From an uncultured Spartobacteria bacterium (GTDB lineage Bacteria; Verrucomicrobiota; Verrucomicrobiia; Chthoniobacterales; Chthoniobacteraceae), in contig CAIRYQ010000121.1 in assembly GCA_903882875.1 (NCBI GenBank), positions 1 through 55,321 of the forward strand: a DNA stretch of 55,321 nt, written 5' to 3'. The notes under the pieces are model-generated. The model worked only from the letters and a program-made list of their open reading frames with translations. It made no database searches and was not told the DNA's origin. Of this stretch, positions 1 through 9,609 are shown in pieces (within the stretch, counting starts at the first letter, position 1; each line of letters begins with the position of its first letter). The position numbers and the translations under genes are program-made.

Positions 1-114
1 CGCTCTCTCGCCGACCTGCGCTCCAAGCTCATGCGCTACATCCGCCAATACAATAAAACGGCAACCCCAATCAAATGGACTTACTCCAATCCCAAACAAA
101 GAATCAAACCGTAG
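1..114 (+). CDS. IS630-type transposase, C-terminal end only
   Basis: The window opens inside an ORF whose last 37 codons are visible, ending at TAG 112-114. The residues include RYIRQYNK and IKWTYSNP, which resembles the tail of IS630/Tc1-mariner-like DDE transposases, where a helix with a YN pair is followed by an FxWTY motif. The catalytic domain lies outside the window, so activity cannot be judged. The element end should lie just downstream: the following gene on the other strand loses recognisable glycosyltransferase sequence at about 137-140, next to a TA dinucleotide (138-139), and IS630 elements insert at TA. Family assignment rests on the short tail only. Confidence 0.6.
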   Translation, partial: RSLADLRSKLMRYIRQYNKTATPIKWTYSNPKQRIKP

Positions 115-119
115 CTGAT

Positions 120-1100
120 TCATGTGTTACGTTGCACTAGGGACGCTTCCTCGACAAGTTTGCCGCACGCGTGGACGAAATCATCCAACGTCTTGCACAG
201 AAAGCCGGTGTTCCCGTGGATAATCTGATTCTTGTTGCCTCCGCGGGCCGTCGTGATCACCGGGCAGCCGGACATCAGCGCCTCCGCGGACGAACGCGCC
301 CAAGGCTCCTCGCGCTTCCAGCTAAGAAAGAAGACAAACACATCAATGCCGGCCAGAAAGTCACCGACCGGCATAGAAAATTCCTTTCGGAATACGACAT
401 TGCCATCGCGGATTTTTACGCGCAGCGAACCCGGCATCCCCATGAAATCCCACAGGATCCGGTTCCCGAAGCGTTCATTCATACGATGGATGAGATCAGG
501 AAACTGGTCATTCCATTTCGACGACGCGGGCAATGAGTGCATCCCGAACCGCAGCCGATCGGAGGACGACTTTGCAACGGCAATCCTCGGATGGATCGGG
601 CTTTCAAGCTGGAGCCTCGGATAGTGCCTCACCGCCTCATAACGCCCCTGCTTGCCTATCTCATCGAAGAACTTTGAATTTGCCGTGATGATCCGGATGT
701 CACGGATATGCCGCTGGAGCGCCGGCAGGACGATTGACGGGCTTACGATGAAGTTAAAGAGAAAGGTCATCTGCCGGATTCGGGACAGATTCACTTTGTA
801 AGAATGGCGCGGCGATTCACCCAGCCAGTAAGCCTCCGTCGTGAAGAGCCGGCTGTCGCTGTTGATGACCAGCACGTGATCCACGGAATAGAGTGCATCG
901 GTATCCGGTGTGGTAAAGATTCCCTCCCGTACTTCGACCAACGGATCTATTGCGCCCCTTAGTTTTGCAGGGATGGATTTCTCAGCCATGAGCACGCCCT
1001 GACAGCCGGGGACATGCGACAGGGCATTTGCCATCTCCACAGCCCGGAACTCACTGCCTCCGGCCATGTCCATCTTGGTGAAGATACCAATGCGCCTCAT
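120..1100 (-). CDS. GT-B family glycosyltransferase, probably truncated at its C-terminus
   Basis: The product (326 aa from ATG at 1100) starts MRRIGIFTKMDMAGGSEFRA, a typical first strand and glycine loop of a GT4-like GT-B enzyme. The donor-site half has WARSSAEALMSGCPVITTARGG, the E(x7)E-type region that binds the nucleotide-sugar in this fold. The protein probably adds a sugar in surface polysaccharide synthesis. It ends abruptly a few residues after a C-terminal helix (DDFVHACGKLVEEASL) with the non-family tail VQRNT, next to the end of an insertion sequence, so the last helices appear to have been cut off. The frame stays open upstream to 1205, but the GT fold begins at 1100. Function is inferred from fold motifs only. 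Confidence 0.7.
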   Translation of the reverse strand: MRRIGIFTKMDMAGGSEFRAVEMANALSHVPGCQGVLMAEKSIPAKLRGAIDPLVEVREGIFTTPDTDALYSVDHVLVINSDSRLFTTEAYWLGESPRHSYKVNLSRIRQMTFLFNFIVSPSIVLPALQRHIRDIRIITANSKFFDEIGKQGRYEAVRHYPRLQLESPIHPRIAVAKSSSDRLRFGMHSLPASSKWNDQFPDLIHRMNERFGNRILWDFMGMPGSLRVKIRDGNVVFRKEFSMPVGDFLAGIDVFVFFLSWKREEPWARSSAEALMSGCPVITTARGGNKNQIIHGNTGFLCKTLDDFVHACGKLVEEASLVQRNT

Positions 1101-1347
1101 TTGACGTTCAATTTTCAGGCAAGGTTCCGCACGGGGAAGTTCAGGCAGGAGGCTGGTGGTTCCACGCCGAGTTCTGTGACATCCGCGCTCCGATCGTGCG
1201 AGCAAAAATGAAACCGCGCGGCAACACGAGGCCGTGAGACCGCGGGCCTGAAGATTGCTTTTGCGTTAGGTGACAAGACTGAGAGTTGCCGGGAAGCCGT
1301 TCGCTCCTTCGCTTTCACACTCGGCACCCCATCCTGAAAATCACCCC

Positions 1348-4300
1348 GTGACGCGCCTTTTCACGATTCCAAACCTCACGCGCCGCGTTTTCGCGCTGCT
1401 GTGCATCGCCGCGGCGTTCCTCACGGGCGCGGCGTGGGCGCAGACGGATCGCGTGCGGCATCCGGGAAGCATCCGCGAAGTGCCTGCAACGCCGGGTGCG
1501 ACCATCGCGCGGACAACGCTAACATCGGCGGAGTCGGATGCGGTGATGGATTTCGAAGTCGCGCTGAAGATGCGGAACTTTTCCGAATTGCAGGGCCGTA
1601 TGGCACGCGGCCACCTGATCGGACGGGCCGAGATGGATGAGAGACATCACCCGCTCGCGGCGGATTACCAGATGGTGCTCGCGTGGCTGAAAAGCGAGGG
1701 CTTCACGATCACACGCGAGGATCCGAGCCGGATCGCCATTTTTGCAAGTGGCAAGGTGGGGCACGTCGCGCGGGTGTTTCAAACCACGTTTGCGCGAGTG
1801 AATTTTCGCGGGAAGGAGCACAGTTCGGCGGTCACCGCGCCGCTGCTGCCGGCCGGGATTTCCGACGCGGTGCTGGGCGTGAACGGGCTGCAGCCGCACC
1901 TCGCGCCGCAGAAGCATTCGCGCAAGATGGACGCCAAACCGTTCTCGACGACCGGTAACGGCCCGCCCTTTCTCCCCTCGCAAATCATGACCGCCTACAA
2001 TGCGGCGGGCGTGACTGCGAACGGCGCGGGGCAGACCATCGGCATCGTCATAGACACCTTCCCGCTGAGCAGCGACCTCACCGCATTCTGGACTGCCTGC
2101 GGTGTGAGCCAGTCGCTTTCCAACATCCAGAAAGTCCAAGTCGTGAGCGGGACGCTGCCCGCGGTGGACGCAGAGACCACGCTGGACACGGAATGGAGCA
2201 GCTCGATCGCGCCGGGCGCAAATGTGAGGATCTATGCGACATTGGATCTGTCGTCCGTGCATCTCGACGCGGCTTACTCGCAGATTTACAGCGAGGTCTC
2301 CGGCACGTCTCCGAGCCAGCCGACGTTGCACCAGATTTCGATGAGCTATGGCGGCGTGGAGTATTACTCTTCCACGACCCAGATGCAGACCGACGAGCAG
2401 TACTTCGCCAGCATTTCGGCTGCCGGCGTCACCGTTTTTGCATCCTCGGGTGATGGAGGATCGAACCCCAATCCCACCACCGGCCAGAGCGGCGGCAGCG
2501 TCGCGAGCCCGGAAAATCCCGCATCCTCATTCAGCGTGACGGCAGTGGGCGGCACGAGCATCACGGTCAACGCGACCACGGGCGCGGAAACCGCCGAGAC
2601 GGTGTGGTCCGGCAGCGGCGGCGGTGTGAGCACGGTCTTCACCCGCCCGACCTGGCAGACGGGCACGGGCATGCCGACCGGCACGACGCGCGTGGTGCCG
2701 GACGTGGCGGCTCCCGCGGATCCAAACACGGGCGCGCTGGTGATTTTGAACGGCGCGAACACACAATACGGCGGCACAAGCTGGAGTTCGCCGACGTGGG
2801 CTGGACTTTGCGCAATCATCAACCAGACACGCGCGGCGAATGGCCTGCCGCCGCTCGGACTGCTCGGGCCGAAAATTTATCCGCTGCTCGGCACGGGTGC
2901 GTTTCGCGACATCACGAGCGGCAGCAACGGAGCTTACAGCGCCACCGCCGGCTACGATCTTTGCACCGGCATCGGCGTGCCAAATGTCGCGGCGCTCGTG
3001 CAGGCGCTCAGCGGGCCGCCGCTCGTCACGACACAGCCCGCGAGCCAGCTCCCGGCCAACGGTCAGTCCGCCGTATTTTCCATCACGGCGGGAGGCGTCG
3101 CGCCTTTTGCCTACCAATGGCAGCGCCTGCCAGCCGGGAGCTCGACGTGGGGCAATCTCACGGACAACGGCACCTACACCGGCTCGTCCACGGCGAGCAT
3201 CACGGTGGCCAGCACGACCACGGCGATGAGCGGTGATCAATTCCGCTGCGTGGTGACGAATGCGTTTGGCAGCGCCACATCGAACTCCGCGTCGCTGCTC
3301 GTCGGCGTGCAGTCTGCGCCGCTCGTGGTGGGACCGTTCGCCGGAGTCGCGGGCACCGCGGGCAGTACAAATGGCACCGGCACGGGCGCGCTCTTCAACA
3401 CACCCGGCGGGATCGCGCTGGATGCGAGCGGCAACATTTTCGTCGCGGACACCGGCAACCAGACGATTCGCAAAGTCACGCCCACGGGAGCCGTGATCCT
3501 TTACGCGGGCACCGCGGGATCGGCGGCCAGTTCGAACACGGGAAATGGAACTTTCAACTCGCCCTCGAATGTCGCGGTGGACGCCTCGGGCAATGTCTAT
3601 GTCGCCGATGCCGGAAACCAGCTCATCCGTAAAATCACGCCCGCAAAAATCGTGAGCACGCTCGCGGGCCGATCGGGGCGCGCGGGCAGCTCAAATGGCA
3701 CCGGAAGCGGCGCGCGGTTCAATTCGCCACAGGGCGTCGCCGTGGACTCCGCGGGCAACGTCTATGTTGCCGATGCGGGCAACAACATGATCCGCAAAGT
3801 CACCCCGGCCGGTGCCGTCACTACGTTCGCCGGAAGCACGACGAGCGGCAGAGCGGATGGCACCGGCACAACTGCGCGGTTCAGCTATCCGGTGGATGTC
3901 GCCGTGGATGCCACGGGCAATGTCTATGTCGCTGACACACACAACAACACCATCCGCAAAATCACATCGGCTGGCGTCGTGACGACCATCGCGGGCACCG
4001 CGGGTGTCGCAGGCAGCAGCGACGGCCTCAGCACCAGCGCGACTTTCAAATCTCCCAGCGGCGTGCGCCTCGACGCCGCGGGCAATCTCTACATCGCCGA
4101 TTGGGGCAACCAGACCATCCGCCTGCTCACGCCCTCGGGAATCGTGACGACCATCGCAGGCACCGCAGGCACCATCGGCAGCGCGAACGGCATCGGCCCC
4201 GCCGCGCTTTTCAACTACCCGTCCAACGCCGCGCCCGACGCAAACGGCAACGTGTACCTCATTGACACGAGCAACGACACGCTCCGACTCGGCACCTTCG

Positions 4301-5274
4301 CCACGGCGCCCGCAATCCAGTTCCAGCCGATCAGCCTGAGCATCGCCTCAGGGCTGAATGCCACATTCACTTTCAGCGCGAGCGGGAATCCTGCGCCGAC
4401 CTACCAATGGCAGCGACTGCCCACGGGCAGCTCGACATGGGCGAACCTCACGGACGGCGGCACCTATTCCGGCAGCACGACCGGCACGCTCACGATCACG
4501 GGCGCAGGCATCGGGATGAATGGCGATCAGTTTCGCTGCGTTGCCAGCAACGTCATAGGCAGCGCGACCTCCGCCGCGCAAACGCTCGTGGTGGGCATCC
4601 CGCCGCTCATCCTCGGCCCGAAAATGGCGACCTTCATGCTGGGCCAGCCGGGCACTTTCACATTCGCATCGAGCGGCACGCCTGCGCCCACATTCGGCAT
4701 CACCGGCCTGCCTTCGTGGGCCAGCTTCAACGCGGCGACCGGTGCGCTCACGGGCACGCCGCCAAACGGAATTGGCGCACCATTTTCGATCACCGTCACC
4801 GCGGGCAACGGCTTCGGGTCTGCCGCCTCACAGCAGTTCACCCTCGCCGTACAAAGCACCTTCGCGCTCTGGCAAAATGTCTGGTTCGGCGCGAATGCGG
4901 CGACCTCATCAAGCGCAGCAAGCACGGCATCAGCAGCGGGCGACGGCATTTCCAACCTGATCAAATACGCCCTCGGTGCGAACCCGCTCGTCCCTTCCGC
5001 GCAGCCGCTCCCCGTCGCAGCACTCGCAATCAATCCGAACGACAATCTGCCGCACCTCACTCTCACCGTCGCACTCGACGCGAGCGCCACCGGCATCACC
5101 GTGAGCCCGCAAGTCTCATCCGATCTAGCGAGCTGGCAGAGTGGCACAGGCTTCACGGAGACCGCCAGCGACAGCACGGCGAATGGAATCCGCACGTTCG
5201 TCTTCCGGGACACGACGCCCGCCAGCCCAGGCACGCCGCAGCGGTTCATCCGGCTCGAAGTCACCATGCCGTGA
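1348..5274 (+). CDS. Secreted sedolisin (S53) peptidase with Ig-like domains and NHL repeats
   Basis: A very large exported protease. I prefer GTG 1348, which puts a clean signal peptide at the N-terminus (FALLCIAAAFLTGAAWAQ); the frame stays open to an ATG at 1270. Numbering from that ATG: a pro-kumamolisin activation domain at about 85-215; a catalytic domain with Glu302 and Asp306 (ETTLD), oxyanion Asp395 (SSGDGG) and nucleophile Ser504 (GGTSWSSP); an Ig-like domain; about five NHL repeats (each with VDxxGNVYVADxxNxxIRK, nt 3400-4300); a second Ig-like domain; a putative-Ig (He_PIG) module; and a C-terminal DGISNLIKYALGANP module seen in other verrucomicrobial secreted proteins. All S53 residues are present, so an active acid-type endopeptidase is expected. 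The two Ig-like domains are near copies, suggesting internal duplication. The substrate is unknown. Confidence 0.88.
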   Translation: MTRLFTIPNLTRRVFALLCIAAAFLTGAAWAQTDRVRHPGSIREVPATPGATIARTTLTSAESDAVMDFEVALKMRNFSELQGRMARGHLIGRAEMDERHHPLAADYQMVLAWLKSEGFTITREDPSRIAIFASGKVGHVARVFQTTFARVNFRGKEHSSAVTAPLLPAGISDAVLGVNGLQPHLAPQKHSRKMDAKPFSTTGNGPPFLPSQIMTAYNAAGVTANGAGQTIGIVIDTFPLSSDLTAFWTACGVSQSLSNIQKVQVVSGTLPAVDAETTLDTEWSSSIAPGANVRIYATLDLSSVHLDAAYSQIYSEVSGTSPSQPTLHQISMSYGGVEYYSSTTQMQTDEQYFASISAAGVTVFASSGDGGSNPNPTTGQSGGSVASPENPASSFSVTAVGGTSITVNATTGAETAETVWSGSGGGVSTVFTRPTWQTGTGMPTGTTRVVPDVAAPADPNTGALVILNGANTQYGGTSWSSPTWAGLCAIINQTRAANGLPPLGLLGPKIYPLLGTGAFRDITSGSNGAYSATAGYDLCTGIGVPNVAALVQALSGPPLVTTQPASQLPANGQSAVFSITAGGVAPFAYQWQRLPAGSSTWGNLTDNGTYTGSSTASITVASTTTAMSGDQFRCVVTNAFGSATSNSASLLVGVQSAPLVVGPFAGVAGTAGSTNGTGTGALFNTPGGIALDASGNIFVADTGNQTIRKVTPTGAVILYAGTAGSAASSNTGNGTFNSPSNVAVDASGNVYVADAGNQLIRKITPAKIVSTLAGRSGRAGSSNGTGSGARFNSPQGVAVDSAGNVYVADAGNNMIRKVTPAGAVTTFAGSTTSGRADGTGTTARFSYPVDVAVDATGNVYVADTHNNTIRKITSAGVVTTIAGTAGVAGSSDGLSTSATFKSPSGVRLDAAGNLYIADWGNQTIRLLTPSGIVTTIAGTAGTIGSANGIGPAALFNYPSNAAPDANGNVYLIDTSNDTLRLGTFATAPAIQFQPISLSIASGLNATFTFSASGNPAPTYQWQRLPTGSSTWANLTDGGTYSGSTTGTLTITGAGIGMNGDQFRCVASNVIGSATSAAQTLVVGIPPLILGPKMATFMLGQPGTFTFASSGTPAPTFGITGLPSWASFNAATGALTGTPPNGIGAPFSITVTAGNGFGSAASQQFTLAVQSTFALWQNVWFGANAATSSSAASTASAAGDGISNLIKYALGANPLVPSAQPLPVAALAINPNDNLPHLTLTVALDASATGITVSPQVSSDLASWQSGTGFTETASDSTANGIRTFVFRDTTPASPGTPQRFIRLEVTMP

Positions 5275-5300
5275 CGCGCCGACGATCCGTGCGACGGCCA

Positions 5301-8300
5301 CTACAGGCTCTTCAAAAAAGCGACGATGTCCGCGATGCCCTGCGCGTTGAGGCCGAGCTGCGACGGCTCATACATCAGCGACTTCTCCATTTTCGTCACC
5401 GAGGCGATGCGCTTGCGCGGCACGGTCTGCACAAGGCCGCCCATGCACTTGATGATGAGCGGATCGCCGCTGCTGAGCACCATGCCGGTGATGGTGAGTC
5501 CGTCCTTCGTCCTCACCTCGCTGCCCTCGAAGCCGTGCGAAATCGTGGCGCTCGGCTCGGCGATGGCCTGCACGATGATCTCGGTCGTCTGCTGTTTGCC
5601 AAACGTGCTGAGGTCGGGGCCAAACTCGACGCCGTTCGCGCCGACGCGGTGGCAGGTGTAGCACACGGCGATCGCATTTTTTCCATTCTTCGCATCGCCC
5701 CTGAGCTTCGCGATCTCGGCGAATGGCGGGAGCTTCGGCGCGTCCTTCGGCACGGGCGGCATCTCGACGGCGACGAGCTTCACCTTGTCGGGATCGTACA
5801 GGCCGAGCGCCTTCATTCCGCCGTCCACATCGAACGGTTTCCAATCGTTGCCCTTGCGATTCAGCAGCCACCATTTTGCGAGATCCTTCATCGGGAAATT
5901 CTTCGCGTGCGCGACCTCCAGCATCGCCCCCGCCGCCTCGCGCGTGGGGACAAATGCGAGCGCGGTGAGCATGAGATTGCGTTGCTCTTCACTCAATTTC
6001 GGCGAAAGGATGCGCGTCTTGAAATCATCCACCGCAGCGGCGGGATGCAGCCTCCACGCGAGCCATGCGAACGCATCGCTCCACGCCTCCGCACTGCCGC
6101 CCCTCGCTCGGGAAATCGCGGCGTACACCTCCGGTTCGTGCCCCGTGCAGCCGAGACCGAATGCTTCGAGATACGCACGATCCTTGCCGTCGAATTCCTT
6201 CGCGAGAGTCATCAAGACATTCAGATACGGGTCAAACGGAACCCTGTTTTGCACCGTCCATTGATCCCTGACCGACGCCGCCGACACATCACGCAATGAC
6301 AGCGCGATCTCGCGTCGCACAGCGGCGGATTTGTCACCCGCCATTTTCGTGGCCATTGAAAGGACATCGCAATTCGCCGTTCGCAGCGCGCGGAATGCGA
6401 CGCGGCGCATCGTGTCATCCTTCGATTCGAGCAACGCCGTGACTTTTGCGATGCCTGCATCCCCCATCTGCGCGAGCAGCCACACGGCGCGCGCGGCGAT
6501 GTAGGGGTTCTTGTCTTCGAGCAGTGCGGCGACGGCGGGCATGGCTTTCGCACCCTGCGCCTTCAGCCGCGTGAAGCCACTGTTGCGGACATTCACCGCT
6601 GGACTTTTCAGCGCGGCGATCTGGCCCTCGGTCGTCGCGAGGTCGAACTTCGGAATCACCGGGCGGAAACCTTTCGGCGCGATGCGGTAGATCGATCCAG
6701 TGTAGCGATCATCGCGCGTGCCGTGTCCGCCCACGCCGGGATCGAACCAATCCGCGACGTAAATCGCGCCATCGGGCCCGACGCACACGTCGCTCGGGCG
6801 GAACAGCGTCTTGAGTTCGCCTGTCGCCTTTCCGCCGAGGAAGTCGGAGCCCGCCCATTCCTTCTCCTTGTTCGACGTCATGAAATCGAACCGCTCCAGC
6901 TTGAAGCCCGCGCCGTCCGGTTTCGGAAAATATCCGAAGATCACATTTTTCCCCGCTTCGCACGCGAGCAGCAGGCCGTTCCATTTTTCACCGAGCGCGC
7001 CATTTTCGTAAAACGCAACGCCCGTCGGCGAACCGCCGCCGTACACGTCGCCCGCGGGCATCGTGCCGGGATCTTCCTGCCGCCACTCGGCGATCGGCGT
7101 CGTCTGGCCGGGCCGTTTGTCAGCACCCCACGAGCGTTGGCCGTCGGCGCTTGCGAAGCCCGCGTTGCCGCCCTCGATGAGCGGCGTGACACGGCACGCC
7201 GGCGGATCGTCGTTGTCGCTCTGGAAGATGTCGCCGAACGAAGTGACCGTCTGCTCGTAGCTGTTCCGATAATTGTACCCCATGATTTTCACATCCGTGC
7301 CGTCGGGATTCATGCGCGCGGTGAATCCGCCGATCCACACGTTGCCGTCGTCGCTCTTCAGGCCCGCGACCGCGCCGGGATCCACGGCCGTCTTCGACGC
7401 CGTGTATGGGCTGCCCATGCGGAATGTCTTCCCCGACTTGTCCGTGAACTGCGCGCCGGTGTTGCCCTGGTTGAAATACCAAAGCCCGTCCGGCCCCGCG
7501 GTGAGACTGTGCAGGCTGTGGTCGTGCTGGCGGCCATTGAATCCCGTGAGCAGCACTTCGCGCTTGTCCACCGCGGGATCGAATTTCCCGTCGCGGTTCA
7601 CATCGGTGTAAACGATCAGGTCCGGCGGCTGCGAGACGATCACCTTGTCATCCAGCACCGCGACGCCGAGCGGCGCTTCGAGATTCGTGTCCTGCACAAA
7701 GACGGTGCTCTTGTCGGCTTTGCCGGAGCCCGTCGTGTCTTCGAGAACGACAATGCGATCGCCTTCGGGTCGGCGGCCTTTTTTCCCGCGGTAGTTCACG
7801 CCTTCGGCCACATAGAGTCGGCCCTGCGCGTCGAAGTCCATGTTCGTCGGATTGAAAAGCAGCGGCGAAGTTGCCCACAGCGTGACTTCAAATCCCTCCG
7901 GCACCGTGAACATCTCCGGCGGCACAAACGTCGGCCCTTCGGTGAGGCCCGGCTTCGCAGCCCTCGCGCCTCCGCCCGTGCTCGCCGCTGCCGGCGGTGC
8001 CGGCGGTGCCGTGGTGAAGACGCGGAAGCGCACATCCGCATCACTCGGCCGTCCATTGCGCACCATGCCGCCGTCATCAATCGCCACCTTCGCCGTGAAC
8101 CGCTCCACGCCTGCGGGCAGATCGAATGCGATCACCGACGGCGCGTGCGTGCCGATGGCATTCGCATACGATTTTTTCTCCACGAGCAACGGCCCGCCCA
8201 TCGCAGATTTTCCGACGCTCACCCTGCCCGATCCGGCGGATGCCGATTTCCATTTCAGCGTCGTGATATCCTTCGTGGTGCCGTCGGCGAAGATGAGCTT

Positions 8301-9461
8301 CGGCTCGAGCCAGTCGGCCCAGTCGCAACTCTTCGAGCCTTCGTCGGACACGACGAGCCAGAGTTCCTTCGCGCCCTTCAGCGGCGCATCCACATCGAGG
8401 ATGCGCGGCGACGATCTGCTCGTCATCACTGCCGTTTCAAAGACGGGCTTCACTGCGGCTGCTGAGACCGCGCTCGAAGTCGGCGCAGCGGGCGCTGAAG
8501 CCGAGGGCTTCGCCGGGCCGTGCGCCTCGTCGAGCATCGCGTCCAGTTCCGCCTTCGTCGGCGTCTTCGATGGCACGCCCTGCGCGGGAATTTCCAGGCC
8601 CGCAATCCACGCGACGCCATTCAGCATCGTCGTGCGGAAACTGTCGTCGGCGATGTTTGAAAAATTGTGGAAGCCCGTGAAACCGAAGCCGCGCCCGCCG
8701 TTCGCACGCTCAAACGCCCACGCGAGATGCTGCGGCTCGCCGGCTTGCACGGCCTTCAGCGCGTCCGCGTTTCCGCCGTGCGAGCCCGGCTTGTCGCCGT
8801 CCTTGAAATGCACCGTGTTCACCGGCGCGATTGCGGAGAGGATCGGCGTCACGCCTTTCATCCCCTGCGTGAAACGCATGTGGTAGTACCACTCGTCCTT
8901 GATCGTGAAAGGCTTCACGCCATTCGCGACCGGATGCTTGCCGATGATCTTCACTTCGGCGTCCCACGTCGGGTTCACCGACCAGAACGTCTCGAAATAT
9001 CCGCCCATCCAGTTCAGAAAATTGTCGCCCTGCTCGCCCTTGTTCACCTCCACGCCGTAGTGGATTGCGCCGAAGCCCGCGCCACGCGCGGCGGCGGCCT
9101 TGATGTTCGGATCGTTCGCCGCCTTGCCCGCGTGGTTCAGCAGCACGACGATCGCATCCGCCTTCGTCAAATCCTTCGGCCATTGGTTTTCGGGATACAC
9201 GACTGCGTGGGCATTCGGAAATTCCGCATTGATTCGCCGCGCGAGATACGTCGCACCGGCAAGAAATTCATGGTTGCCGCGCCCGCCGTGCGTGCCGCTC
9301 GCAGCGATGAAGACGATCCGCCGCGTGCCCGCTGGCGCTGCATTCTGCGCAGAGTAGTCGAACACGTCGCGGTCCGCGGCGCAAAGTCGTGCGCAGAGGA
9401 GCGCGAGACAGGCGAGGCGGGTCAGGAAAGAAAGGAATGCAGTCGTGGTGCGCACAGTCAT
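5301..9461 (-). CDS. ThuA domain / NPCBM / PVC-type heme-binding dehydrogenase / HEAT / cytochrome c fusion
   Basis: A 1386-aa exported protein; ATG 9461 gives a signal peptide (FLSFLTRLACLALLCARLCA). The order is a ThuA-like glutamine-amidotransferase-fold domain (IVFIAASGTHGGRGNHEF), a carbohydrate-binding NPCBM-like beta domain, a beta-propeller of the PVC-type membrane-bound dehydrogenase family (WATSPLLFNPTNMDFDAQGR, DVCVGPDGAIYVADWFDPG), HEAT-like helical repeats (PAVAALLEDKNPYIAARAVW) and a C-terminal class I cytochrome c with one heme motif CYTCH at 1267-1271 (distal region SGDPLIIKC). Such proteins are abundant in Planctomycetes and Verrucomicrobia and are thought to oxidise sugars or polyols in the periplasm; the exact substrate is unknown. 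It runs divergently from the O-acetylation genes that follow. The leader before its ATG is CAACAAACCC, without a Shine-Dalgarno sequence. Confidence 0.88.
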   Translation of the reverse strand: MTVRTTTAFLSFLTRLACLALLCARLCAADRDVFDYSAQNAAPAGTRRIVFIAASGTHGGRGNHEFLAGATYLARRINAEFPNAHAVVYPENQWPKDLTKADAIVVLLNHAGKAANDPNIKAAAARGAGFGAIHYGVEVNKGEQGDNFLNWMGGYFETFWSVNPTWDAEVKIIGKHPVANGVKPFTIKDEWYYHMRFTQGMKGVTPILSAIAPVNTVHFKDGDKPGSHGGNADALKAVQAGEPQHLAWAFERANGGRGFGFTGFHNFSNIADDSFRTTMLNGVAWIAGLEIPAQGVPSKTPTKAELDAMLDEAHGPAKPSASAPAAPTSSAVSAAAVKPVFETAVMTSRSSPRILDVDAPLKGAKELWLVVSDEGSKSCDWADWLEPKLIFADGTTKDITTLKWKSASAGSGRVSVGKSAMGGPLLVEKKSYANAIGTHAPSVIAFDLPAGVERFTAKVAIDDGGMVRNGRPSDADVRFRVFTTAPPAPPAAASTGGGARAAKPGLTEGPTFVPPEMFTVPEGFEVTLWATSPLLFNPTNMDFDAQGRLYVAEGVNYRGKKGRRPEGDRIVVLEDTTGSGKADKSTVFVQDTNLEAPLGVAVLDDKVIVSQPPDLIVYTDVNRDGKFDPAVDKREVLLTGFNGRQHDHSLHSLTAGPDGLWYFNQGNTGAQFTDKSGKTFRMGSPYTASKTAVDPGAVAGLKSDDGNVWIGGFTARMNPDGTDVKIMGYNYRNSYEQTVTSFGDIFQSDNDDPPACRVTPLIEGGNAGFASADGQRSWGADKRPGQTTPIAEWRQEDPGTMPAGDVYGGGSPTGVAFYENGALGEKWNGLLLACEAGKNVIFGYFPKPDGAGFKLERFDFMTSNKEKEWAGSDFLGGKATGELKTLFRPSDVCVGPDGAIYVADWFDPGVGGHGTRDDRYTGSIYRIAPKGFRPVIPKFDLATTEGQIAALKSPAVNVRNSGFTRLKAQGAKAMPAVAALLEDKNPYIAARAVWLLAQMGDAGIAKVTALLESKDDTMRRVAFRALRTANCDVLSMATKMAGDKSAAVRREIALSLRDVSAASVRDQWTVQNRVPFDPYLNVLMTLAKEFDGKDRAYLEAFGLGCTGHEPEVYAAISRARGGSAEAWSDAFAWLAWRLHPAAAVDDFKTRILSPKLSEEQRNLMLTALAFVPTREAAGAMLEVAHAKNFPMKDLAKWWLLNRKGNDWKPFDVDGGMKALGLYDPDKVKLVAVEMPPVPKDAPKLPPFAEIAKLRGDAKNGKNAIAVCYTCHRVGANGVEFGPDLSTFGKQQTTEIIVQAIAEPSATISHGFEGSEVRTKDGLTITGMVLSSGDPLIIKCMGGLVQTVPRKRIASVTKMEKSLMYEPSQLGLNAQGIADIVAFLKSL

Positions 9462-9609
9462 GGGTTTGTTGAAAAAATAAACTTGGAGGAGGAGCAATCC
9501 GCGGAACGAGGAAAACGTGGAAAAGAATCGCGGCCTGCCGCGGCCGCGGCCGATTCATTGTCTTGTCACACCCGCAGGCTTTCGTACGAATGGCCCGACC
9601 CGACCCACG

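Noticed and set aside
4407-6299. Plus-strand frame of 630 codons
   Set aside because: It spans the end of the sedolisin and the opposite strand of the cytochrome fusion and has no domain of its own.
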